This document shows, in pieces, positions 1-10,456 of a stretch of DNA of 64,000 nucleotides. Each line of letters starts with the position of its first letter. The stretch's first letter is position 1. This DNA is from Stratiolaelaps scimitus (taxonomy: Eukaryota; Arthropoda; Arachnida; Mesostigmata; Laelapidae). The stretch lies in contig JABWDB010000072.1 in the NCBI GenBank assembly GCA_019614645.1, forward strand, positions 248,001 to 312,000. The letters run 5' to 3'. A model generated the notes under the pieces. It did not search any database. It had not been told where the DNA came from and saw nothing but the letters and a program-made list of their open reading frames with translations. The translations under genes were made by a program, and so were the position numbers.

Positions 1-131
1 TTAATTGCAGACAATTGGACGTGCTCCGTTTAATCCGGGATCTTGCAACGCTTACGTACTCTATGAATGAACTTGGGTTGCACCCTAGCCAACACTTGAA
101 CATATCACTAAGATGAGGTCTCCATAGGACT

Positions 132-249
132 GAGCAATCGAGATATTTGGGTAAACATGGATTTTTATAAGAGGCAACGTAAAGTTGACTTCGTTAATAA
201 TGAAATATCTGAAAATTGTGTTACAAATCAGCGAGGCTGAGCTTTCTAC
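132..249 (+). repeat. left arm of inverted repeat IR-1
   Basis: The reverse complement of this 118-bp segment aligns end to end with 517-635. I count about 13 differences including one indel, so roughly 89% identity. In translation both arms share the peptide SSASLICNTIFR followed by F-I-x-N-x-V. That could be a decayed coding fragment or simple nucleotide conservation, and I do not recognise the peptide. The arms are separated by about 267 bp. The arrangement could be a fold-back mobile element or two oppositely inserted copies of a dispersed repeat. Confidence 0.85.
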
Positions 250-516
250 TTCAGTAGTATGGAAACCAAGCAGTGACAAGTACACCACGTACCACATAGA
301 ACTGTTGCACTTGATAAGCACGTCGCCATTTCGACGGCACCATAAGCGCCCACTATATTTGTTACCGCTTAGAACAACAAGCGATCGTGTCTGGAGAGCG
401 GATCGGCCTCTGATCGAATCTGAAACGAGTCGGCCTACTTAAGCGACTATCAATGCAAATGATCAAGGGAAACTTTCGCGGTGTCAACTAGTTTTCAATG
501 TGCTCGTTTCCGTTTC
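250..516. other. spacer of inverted repeat IR-1, no gene recognised
   Basis: This unique sequence lies between the two IR-1 arms. No known domain, RNA or repeat was recognised. The bases just inside each arm keep weak similarity (a GAAAC-like stretch on both sides), which suggests the original repeat unit was slightly longer than the arms given. Confidence 0.5.
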
Positions 517-635
517 GTAGAAAGCTCAGCGTCGCTGATTTGTAACACAATTTTCAGATCTTTCATTGTTAACAAAGTAAAACTTTATGTTGCTCCTTAT
601 AAAAACCTAGGTTTACCCGAATATCTCGATTGCTC
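517..635 (-). repeat. right arm of inverted repeat IR-1
   Basis: This is the 119-bp partner of 132-249 in opposite orientation, at about 89% identity. Read on the plus strand it encodes VESSASLICNTIFRSFI and then loses the frame relative to the left arm. A single-base indel explains this, since the shifted frame again reads VYPNISIA as in the left arm. Similarity on both sides of the indel may point to a former reading frame, but the family is unknown. Confidence 0.85.
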
Positions 636-1466
636 GCTTGATACTCTATCGAGCGGTAGCAAATTAGAGGAAGCAAATGAAGAACGATTATTTAACGAGG
701 TGACCCCTCTGGCTTGCTGGGCCACGATGCTATTGCTTTTTAGTTTACAGCTGTGAGACACTACAGTGGTTGGTTAGTTTTGACAACGTAATCTGCCAAT
801 AAGCGTAACCCAATAACCTCGCGAGTTATTAATTTTCATTGAATCGGATAACATCATCTATCCCTCTGGTGTATTCAAAGTTTCGAACCTTGCCCCCCGT
901 CCATGTTCTCCGTCTACTGTACTACTTCCTCCTCTAGTAATAGAGATATCCGGCGACAGTTGAAGTATACGTGATACCGAACTGACAATGGACAAACGAT
1001 CTCCAGTTAGTGTTCTAACTATATGCATTCATCATACCCGGGTACAGGCGGCTGTTTGAGCTTCGGCTTCAACTTGATCCTCCTCTGACACTTCGAAGTG
1101 AGTGGGCCTCAACAGCGTGACGCAAAACGGGTGTTTAGTTATAGGGGAAACTGGCGCCGAATGCGTGAATCTGCCCAAAAGGTCCGAGCGATCTATTGGG
1201 TCGGAGCTAAAGCTGAGAGCTTTGTGGATGATTTGTTTTCTTATATGATAGTTAGCCTGTCGGAGGATGGCTAGAAGATTCATCAACAGCTACGTGTACG
1301 GACAACTAGAATCAATCGGGTCTGCTACAGAGGCCATTTGTTCATACCTCTAGTCATTTTTTACGCTGCAATGGAAGCGCGAGCAAGTAACCGTTTATTG
1401 GATTATGGCCATTTTTAAACAATATTATTAGTAAAATAGGCTATATCATCTAAAGCGTATCAAAGT

Positions 1467-1501
<35 letters not shown>

Positions 1502-1573
1502 GGGGAAGAAACTAGGAAAATGATATGCATCTGTACTTAGTTAGTAAATGGAAGATGGAAGATGACCGGTTCT
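636..1573. other. no gene seen; TA microsatellite
   Basis: No coding region, RNA gene or transposon was recognised. A (TA)n microsatellite of about 31 bp occupies 1469-1499. Open frames here are short and show no familiar domain. Confidence 0.5.
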
Positions 1574-1654
1574 CCGATTAGAACAAAAGAACGAATATAA
1601 GCTCCGCAATACGCCTCACAAATCAACCTAATCACAGCTCGAATGTATTCAATG
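1574..1654 (+). repeat. left arm of inverted repeat IR-2
   Basis: This 81-bp segment matches the reverse complement of 1770-1850 with 7 mismatches and no gap (about 91%). The pair encloses a loop of about 115 bp made mostly of TA-type repeats (1655-1769). The structure would form a long imperfect hairpin if transcribed. Confidence 0.9.
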
Positions 1655-1769
1655 CACAATATATATATATACATAAAAAAAATATATATACATACATATA
1701 AATATATATATACATACATATAAATATATATATATATATTAAATGTATATATATATATTTTTGTTTTTG
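1655..1769. repeat. TA-rich loop between IR-2 arms
   Basis: This is almost entirely alternating TA with TACA and AAAT interruptions. It separates the two IR-2 arms. TA tracts are replication-slippage sites and may have seeded the inverted duplication. Confidence 0.8.
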
Positions 1770-1850
1770 TATTGGATACAGTCGAGCTGTGATTAGGTTG
1801 ATTTGTGAGGCGCGTTGCGGAGCTTATATTCGCTTTTTTGTTCTAATCGG
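1770..1850 (-). repeat. right arm of inverted repeat IR-2
   Basis: Partner of 1574-1654, in opposite orientation, 81 bp with 7 mismatches. It encodes nothing recognised. It may be an inverted duplication or the terminal repeat of a non-autonomous element. No target-site duplication was found just outside the arms. Confidence 0.9.
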
Positions 1851-3495
1851 CTGAAAGTAAATGCTTTGTCACCTAAGCAGTCTAAGCGGATACCCGTTCG
1901 CGTCGGTCTTTGAAGACATAAAATCGGCTTCTTATTATAATATACCTAGGTGTTGAGGTTATCACCGCTAAAGGAAATTGCAGTCGCAACTGCTGTCGGA
2001 ACCTGCTAACACTTACGCCATTCTATTAAACGTCTTTGCGGTCCGAATAAAAAGGTACCGGAAACAATCTCGGTAAACTGACTACTACTATATAGTAATT
2101 CTGAGATAGGCCTACCAATCCACGCGCAACAGGAATTCACATAATACTACGATCGTCACCTGCATAAAGATATCAAAAACATGAGCACTTCGTAATAACA
2201 CGAGTGTTCGTATACCGATGTTCGTCGGATAATCTTTCCAAAGTAAAGATGGAACCGTTCACTCGTTCATTTGATGGTATAGTTTGTTCTCAGCACGCAG
2301 AGCTATGACGGCCTTCGTGCTTTCTGCGATGCGCTGTTTCTCGACGTTTTTTGAAAAATAGCAAACAAATATTGTCTGTTTTCCAACTCCAGCACACTGC
2401 TCCATGTGGCGCTTACATTTCTTTGTTCTAGTCAACTCTGATTTTCGCTATGAAATGAGCTGTACTTTTGCATCAAAGGGGAACTCAAAGAAGACCTACT
2501 TGTATGTTGTTACGTATCGCTTTTGGACACCCGAGGGAATTTCGAAATGTCCCCATCTTCGTCGAGGTCAGCAACAACATGAATCTGTTCTAACAGCATA
2601 AATCATTTGAAGCCGTATGTGTGTGTGTATAGGATATCGAACGGGAAGGTTCGGTTGCCCGGACAAGCAGCCACTTCGGCATTTTAGGACAGATTTTAGG
2701 ACATTTCATACAGAAATGACATGGATATAACTAGTATTGTCAGAATGTTGAGTACTATAGGGAGGGAATCCGACGTGATCGAGTTTCGTTAGCATCATCC
2801 CGTCAGATACAACAACAACACAACGATGATGATGATTAGGGATATCTGATCAAAGTTCCTGTATCGTTTGCCATACAGGGTAACAGGGAAGCGAAATTAG
2901 AGATGAATTCATTCGTTCAGACAATTCGTGGGGGCGCGGGCAAGCGCCAACCTTATGGTTGTCTTCTTTTATAAGCGGGCTCGCCCACGGCAGCGAGGAG
3001 GTCGGATCAGGTGAACAATGCAGGCTGATGTCTATCTACAAATCGAGTATACGCAATGCGGAGGGACAGATATTTGACATGAAATTTGTGCACTTTGACG
3101 TGCTCTAGAAAAACAGTCTGTGGATTGATTCTCTTTCAGATCCCTTTTAACAGGGGTATCAGACAAAGAAGAAGATTACCTTAGATTACTCTCTTCGTTT
3201 TCGAACTCTGCGCATTTATCCTTTGTTTTGATCATAACCCTCACAGAATTTATGCTGCTCGAAATGAAGAACACATGTGTTCCAAAGGAATAGCTCATTA
3301 TAAAGGGGTACGTACAATGCCGAGGGTGCCGCCCCACTAGTATCGCTATTGTAGTGGATGAGCTTCATTAAAATATCTTGATACTTGAATGGACCAGAGG
3401 ACAACTCACAGATACTAGCTCGGAATAGCCTTCACATGGCCATACAGCTACAGAGCTAATCATGCTCCTGTGCTGGCAGCGATCACTAACGGACG
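1851..3495. other. no gene recognised
   Basis: I see no recognisable protein domain, tRNA or repeat family. Short imperfect ACA/GAT triplet runs occur near 2810-2840. The frame at 2404-2601 is open but unfamiliar. Confidence 0.45.
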
Positions 3496-3504
3496 ATGTC
3501 AGGT

Positions 3505-3580
3505 GGTGCAGTGGCTCAGCTGCAGCGCGTTGTGGCTACATCACCAGGTAGTCGTGTTGGTTCGTACGGTATTGGCCGGC
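3505..3580 (+). repeat. possible tRNA-like SINE head
   Basis: An A-box-like stretch (TGGCTCAGCTGCAGCG, about 3513-3528) is followed at suitable spacing by a B-box-like stretch (GGTTCGTACGG, about 3559-3569). This resembles the 5' part of a tRNA-derived SINE. No second copy, poly(A) tail or target-site duplication was found, so the call is tentative. An open frame runs on both strands from about 3496 to 3855 and its product is unfamiliar. Confidence 0.3.
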
Positions 3581-3859
3581 CCCTGTACAGACAATCCCTC
3601 TTGGGCGTAGTTTGCACCAACTCTATGAATGAATCGGTGTCCTCTCCCTCTGCCTCACACAATCTCTCGATCTCGGATGAAGTTGAATCTGTTACTTCCT
3701 CGAGTGGCGGGCAGTGTTCAGTTGATAAGGCCAGTGAGGTGAAAAGCCCGCTCATGTTGCCCATGAATAGAAGAAACTCGTCAAACACCGGACCCAGCTG
3801 CTCGTTACCGCCTGGCTACACACCCACGCAGGGGTTATTCGGGGAGAGCGGATAGGGTT

Positions 3860-6500
3860 AAAGAATGGATTGGTGACGATGCCTCGTATCATAGATGATG
3901 TTAGGCCGCTGCCGTATCAGCACCCCGCAGCATGGGGCAGTAGGACATTCATTGTAGCCACTACCCGCTACGCTCTGTGTTCACGAGCGTATACTGTCTG
4001 GGCTGTCTGAGCATGAGGTATAAACTTAATTCATTCATGCACATTCAAGCATCGAACCGGACGCGGGTCGGGACGGCAACCGAGGTATCTTTGCACCGAA
4101 CTGCATTCAGAATTGGAAATTGTACAATATTATATAATATATATCCCAGCACGTAGGCACTTTTATTTATCATTGAAAATGAATGACCTACCAACTACAC
4201 ACAGAAATCAATCGGAAACAATGAGTGTAGGTATCCCATGCCTACGCGTTCACAAATACAGTGGTAGGTTGACGGGGTTGCGGCAGAAAGTTACACCACG
4301 CAATATCAATGTACGAGATACGCAATCGGAGTAGCGTAACTTAGTTTTCAAGTTGAAAGCTACGTGGCTCGCGCACCTAAATGGTCACGTGAGTGGTCGA
4401 AATGGGTGGTTATGTTCAGCTGACATCTCTGAGAGAGGAACCTCGCCTTTTCATTAATCTCGATGAAGACTACATTTCGTTGCTACATACATTCAGTTGT
4501 AGCTAAATTTGGTTGGACTTGAACTTTGTATTATACATCATGGCCTCAGTGACTTCATTATCGGTACAAAAAATAGACGCGCTTTCCCATGCGACGAACA
4601 CCTGAAACAGACGAAACAATGGCACTCAAGTCACTTGTGAACGCCAGATTGGCGCTCAACTACAATTATGCGTCAAAAGTGAAATTGTATCAGTTCACAC
4701 AGTCAGTATTCTTTCGGCAACGTGCACCGCAAATGCAAAACTAGTGCTCACCTGTAATATAAAAGAAATCTCAGAAATGAATTACGATGCAATATTTCTT
4801 TACATACACGCTACAAATGCATATAATACATTGCAATATAAACAACATATTCGGGCATCAAATGTTTCTAAAGCATCGTATCGTATATCGTATTTTTGTT
4901 TAGCGGGCTACATTTGTGCTGCTTTCTCAGCTTTGCCGAAGTGATCTCTTAGTTCTAAAGTCGCAAACACACAAAGCCTTTTCTTCGTATCGCATCGAGG
5001 GCTGCTGCTGCTGTTGCCGCTGTCGTTGTTACGAGGAGAATACTGAATGAACATTACACCACGCAGTCGCCCGCGCTTTTTTCAATGAGAGTTGTGCCGA
5101 TTTGTAGATTGTGAGTTAGTCATAAAGCGGACCCGTTCGTGTGTACGGCCGACTGCTGGCGTCGCCTTCTTACAACGACGACGAGGACGACGACGATGCA
5201 GCGAGTAGCGAACGTGGTAACAAGATCGACACACACACAGACATATATACATACATAGACACACACACACACAAACAGACCCGCAAATATAGACATAGCC
5301 AGCAGCAGCCTACGGCGCCGCTAAATCTGGCGGTCCGCTCCCCGACATACTCTTATTATATATATATATATATCCTAAACCGTTTATTTTGGTAGAGTCG
5401 TCGGCAAATACGTTATACTATATTTGGGGCAATATTATATATGCGTCTATAACTTTGAAGCTTTATAAAATTTGCCATTTTCATCTGACGGTAGAGTTTC
5501 TTAGATCGTGTGAATTCTTAATTTATATGTAGTATTAGCAACTGATAGTAGTGGATGTATGTTGGATTCGGTGTCCCCGATGAGACAAAACACGTGGGGC
5601 CCTCAGAGATGACCGAGAAGACAAAACGAGCAATTTGGAAAAGCTTTATTTTTGCGGATATTCAACCCCCCGATGAATGATCACCTGGCACCGCTAACAG
5701 AGGTATCATACAATTGTTCGCCTTCTGTAATTAGAAGATAAAGTCCTTTTAAGGGTTACCAAAAGTGTGCTTCGTCTGGCTTCGCTGTCAAGCTATCTCG
5801 AGCAACGAAACTTGCTCGTGCCTGACACAGTTCAGTCGTCTGTTAAATCGTCAACGCGACACGGCGAACATGGGCATAGCTCAGTCGGATATTGGAAAAT
5901 TTCGCTAACTTTTGTTACACCCACGGTATTTATAGACAGAGCGGATGAACGTATTCAAGAATGAAGCCACATTCTCAAAAGGAAAGCGTGTTTTTGCTTC
6001 AGTAATAAAAGGAATACCGGCAAAAGCGTCCACCGTCAGTTGAATTATAATAATAAACATTATAGATACCAGTGTTATCAACTATTGTCTCATTTGTCTA
6101 AGGGGAATTGACAAGACAGCTGGATGGTCGCTGTTCGAACGCGCGATAACAATAGCACCCCGTTAGTTGCAAGTAGTCGTGACTCAAATTTTACAGGATG
6201 GATCCGAAAAGTCGTAACCTTGAGATTATGATATACCTAGTGTTTTCTTCCAAAATGTTATCCTTTGTCACATATTGTTACAAATATTGAAAAGTCATGC
6301 TTAAGCATTGAGCTGAGCAGCGAAGAAATGCGCAGTCACTTGGCGTTGTTAAGTTTCCAATGACACCCTCACATCAAGCGTATCAAGCGTAAGGTTCAGC
6401 TTAAATATTATCGTCACTCCACTCATCGCGGTGGAAGTACTGAAACCAACCAGATATGCTGTTTTCGCGACATCGTAGCAGCGGTGTACAGTGTGTTATA
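3860..6500. other. no gene recognised; minor simple repeats
   Basis: This holds a CTG/CGT triplet run near 5003-5030, GAC-type triplets near 5176-5196, CA-type repeats near 5229-5277 and a TA run near 5357-5373. I recognise no coding domain, RNA gene or mobile element. Confidence 0.45.
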
Positions 6501-7442
6501 TCCAGATAGCTACCTGCCTGTTGTCGTCATCGTCGTCGTCACATAATAATCAGCATCCTTCATTGTGATTATTTTATGTCTTCTTCGGTCTATGACGCCG
6601 ATGGGTTTATCTATTCCCTTGGTTCTTTCTTTTCGCTTCGTGCCAGGTCTCCGAGATGCCACTGCAGCAGCAGCAGCAGCAGCGGTTGTGGTGGTTATCG
6701 TCGTCGTAGTGTTAGTGTTACTCGAAACCAGCAATGGTTCTGTGTCCTGTCGTCCCATAGGAGACTAGCTAAGGGAGAAAGAGTCAACTCAGAATACACG
6801 TGTAGTAATGGTACTAGTAGCAGCAGCAGCAGTCGTAGTAGTACAACTGGCTGAATGGATGGATGTCTGCATCGTCTCATTTGCTGCTCTGCTGGGCGGC
6901 AGCATCCTCCTCTGTTATAGAATACGATAGAATGGACCGGGGGAGGCGGTCAAACCTCCATTCGAAGAGAGAAAGAGGAAAGCGAGGTCGAGTCCGCTGC
7001 TCATGATCGTTGAGTTGCTGTTGTTGTGGTGCCTTGCTGCTGCTGCTGCTGCTGGTGGTGTCTGTAGTCGTCGGCCGGCAACAACAATAACTGAGTGGTT
7101 GATTATCCCCCTGTCCACGTGATAGCGGGTGTTCTGCTCAAGCACCCTTGGCCATTGAGTAAAACTCGAAGAGTGTTCATCACTGCTATGCTCACTCACT
7201 CACAGCAGCAGCAGCACTCAGTCCCCACGCCGACGCTCGGCGACCGATTCCAGTGGTCGGCCGCCATGCGGTCGCTAGCCACCAACAGCAACCGACGATC
7301 GATCGATCGATCGAAAGGTGGACATAGGCGGACGCCGACGAGACGAAGATTGCTCTTGCACCGCCACCAGCGCCAAAGAAGAGTATCAGCAACAATAACC
7401 ACAACGGGCGGCGTTGTCCTCAATGTGGTCTGCTAGCAGACC

Positions 7443-7475
<33 letters not shown>

Positions 7476-7476
7476 G
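7443..7476. repeat. (ATT)n microsatellite
   Basis: A run of about 11 TTA/ATT units. It is read as poly-Asn in one frame, which is a low-complexity artefact. Confidence 0.95.
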
Positions 7477-7556
7477 TTATGGTAGGGTAGCAGAAGTGGT
7501 GTTCTTTCCCTGTACTGTACCGTAACTCTGGCCACCTCTAAAGTTGTAACTCTGTT

Positions 7557-7557
<1 letters not shown>

Positions 7558-7605
<48 letters not shown>
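7558..7605. repeat. (TA)n microsatellite
   Basis: About 48 bp of alternating TA with a single G interruption. Confidence 0.95.
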
Positions 7606-7957
7606 ACATATCGCTTTTCATTTGCGCTGATCGCGCTAATGATGCCCATGCTTGTCCATCATCGTCGAGGACATGAGCCGCTTTTAGAGCCGTGAAAGTT
7701 TGACTGAGGAAGTCTAGCTATCGTTGCGGTATTTGTTGTTGTTGTTGTTGTTCCAAAATAACGTTGAACAACCACCGGCTCGAGAGCGGTCGTAGTATAA
7801 CATGAGTAATAGTTGTAATAGTAGTTAATTGCTAGTTCACTAGACGAACCACCGCTTTGAGTGCAAATGTGCAACGGGTGGCAATGAGGCCCGTGTGTGC
7901 AGCTAGGTCTGGCACCCTCTCGGCTGCAAGGCGGGGGCACACGAATTCACCCCTAAC

Positions 7958-8037
7958 GAATGCACCGGACACAAAAGCGCTACCGTGGACGGTAAATGAT
8001 GATAATTACGAATAAGCCCGAAAAATTTATAATATTA
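7958..8037 (+). repeat. SINE-B remnant, 3' body
   Basis: This shares the block GCTACCGTGGACGGTAAAT and a following AGCCCGAAAAATTTATAAT-type tail with the copies at 23752-23960 and 51794-51876. The tRNA-like head is absent or too diverged to see. Ends are approximate. Confidence 0.6.
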
Positions 8038-8139
8038 TGGGATGTAGCCGCGGGCGTTGGCGGCGACGGTTTCTTTCAGAGTGACTGCTTCCTATATTTC
8101 TGCCTTCTTGAGCGAACTATTTGAACCTAAGCCTCTCGT

Positions 8140-8446
8140 AAGTCTCTTCATTGAGTCCCCTGGATGGTGGTCTAGTGGTGAGCGTCTTAGACCTCTAGAC
8201 CGGAGGGACACTACGTGTGCGTTGGGTTCAAATCCTGTCAGACGCTTTGGAGAATCTTTGGAGTTCTTTATCATCTTTCTTTATCTGAGTATTCTTGTCA
8301 GGTACGAGTAAGGCAGAGAATAAGCAAAGGTGGCCCCGACAGGTCCTCATAGTAATACCTAAAGGTTAAGAGCTGAGGCCTGTCAGATAAAAGGGGAACA
8401 GCTGAGAGTCAGCTCAAAAAGAAAAAAAAAAAAAGTCTTTTCATTG
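8140..8446 (+). mobile_element. SINE-A copy 1, full length, with target duplication
   Basis: A tRNA-derived SINE of about 279 bp (8154-8432). The head carries an A-box-like GTCTAGTGGTGAGCG and a B box GGGTTCAAATCC, followed by a family-specific body and a poly(A) tail. It is flanked by 14-bp direct repeats with one mismatch: AAGTCTCTTCATTG at 8140-8153 and AAGTCTTTTCATTG at 8433-8446. The same family occurs at 36291-36555 (full length), 43776-43909 (5'-truncated) and 35068-35155 (reverse strand, 5'-truncated). The head resembles tRNA-Glu-type sequences. Such elements are transcribed by RNA polymerase III and inserted by LINE enzymes. Confidence 0.93.
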
Positions 8447-10406
8447 TAGGGGTTCAAGATGATCGCTCACCATGGGACCATCTTCGCGGGGGCGGTACCG
8501 AAATCTGCCCACTTACCTATAGCAACGGCAACCGTTTTCCCTACCGCCGATATCGTATCTACCCATGGTGTTTATTATTATTATTACTACTAACAACAAC
8601 ATGTGAGCAGAGAGATGCCCTTGGCTTGGATGCGTTAACGGTAGCAGTCCGCCACTAGCCTTTGGGTCGGTTGTCCGAACTGGCCCGCTCGTTAGTACCT
8701 ATAGTATAATACGAATATACTCATGAAAATGAGGTGGATTGAGGATGTAGGGGCTGCGTCAGCTTGAATCGGGTGAGTCTGTGTGAATGTCGGGGTGGTT
8801 CAGTGTGTATGTATCTCCGATCGGGCGAATGATTGTATTATACGCGCTCTCGTACGGTCCACTGGGTCCAATTTCTCGCTCCTCGCCACCTTCGCACCTT
8901 GCTTCGGTTCGCGTCGAGACACCAACATTGCTTAGGGAAATGCTCAGAGATCGTCCGCTCTGATGCATATCTGATATCTGCTCCTACGATTGCTGCGGCT
9001 GCTCTCCTGATCACTCCGCTGTTGTCTCTGCTTTTTGGTGGTTTGTGGTCGTCTGCTTTTCTCCCTTGAACGTGGTCCGTCGATGGTCTGTCGCTCGTGG
9101 GGATCGACCTTTCGGGATCATTGGCCAATAAGTGGTGCCAACAGTTGAATTGCGCACAGCCTGCGTATAGTACTCGTACGCTCTCAGTGGGGCTGGTCCT
9201 TCTATTACGCCACTGTTGCTGCCACATCCGTCGCAGTTATAATATCATGTTAGCCCAACCGGACTTCTGATCAAGCTTATCGATCTGGATCGGTTACGAA
9301 ACCAGAGCGACTTGCCCCAGCCATAACAAGTCTGCGTGTGTGTGTGTGTGTATTTGGATGCATATCATCAATATAATATATATAGCCACACGTTTTTAGA
9401 CCCCAGAAGCATAAGTATGCATTTGTTTTCTGCTCAATGTTGGCCTCAATGCGCGTGTCAGCGTTATGTCGCCTCCTCAAAATTCTTCTGAAGTCTTGCA
9501 CCGTTCCATTGAATTAAGTTGCTCATCATTGATAGATTGAAGAAGTCACCGGGGACTTGTAGTCGTATGGTCATATGCTTGCGATGATGATGATGATACT
9601 GATGGTGATGACAATGACGTATTTACCCATAGCGGCGCCTGACGTCTGACTACCGCAAAATTGTTTTGTTTATACGTGTAGTAATAATAGCAATAATAAT
9701 AATAATAATAGATCATGCAGATTACATTTTCAGATCGTTTCTCTCTCTCTCTCTCTGTGAGATGTCGGCTGGGTGCCGGAGGGTAATTCAAGGTGTCTCT
9801 AATGATCCATCAATGAAGGGGACAATGAAGGCATTATTATAGGGCATAGACTTATTTTGCTTTCGGTAGCTCTCTGAGTGCGTGTATCCTCGTTTGAGTC
9901 TACGTAGATGTTCGCAAATGCCATATATATATATGTATACATATATATATATTTTGTGTACAGCCTCCAAATTTCATATATTATTCTATTATCTATTCTA
10001 CTATTTATGTGCTATAATACATAAGTAACATCGAAACATGCAAACTTGAAGTATGGATTCGTCGCCGCTGCCTCAGTTGTGGTAGATTTCGCGAGCAGCA
10101 GCAGCAGCCGCAGCAGCAACAGTTGTATTACAGCAGTGTGGCAGTCGTCGTCGTTGTCGTCGTCGCCGTAGCGGTGATGGTGTCATCCACCGCAAACACC
10201 GAACATGGCCGATAGTGGATGTTCTACTGCTGCTGCTCCCTTTGCTGGACGTGGTTCTCGTGGCTCCGCCGATGCTGTAGCTGCAACAACCACAGCGTCG
10301 TCTTTGTCAGCAGCCACCAGCCACAAGCAGATACGATAGACGACTATCCTACGGCCATTTCTTATTACAAACTACTATTACTATGCAATACTACAACAAC
10401 TGCCAT

Positions 10407-10456
10407 TGCATGCTCTCTCTCTTTCCCTCTCTCTCTCTCTCTCCTTCTCTCTTTCT
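10407..10456. repeat. (CT)n microsatellite
   Basis: Imperfect CT/TTCC-interrupted run of about 50 bp in the Sprouty upstream block. Confidence 0.9.

Noticed and set aside
5873..5910. tRNA-like A box (TAGCTCAGTCGGA)
   Set aside because: No B box follows at the right distance, and there is no cloverleaf or repeat context.
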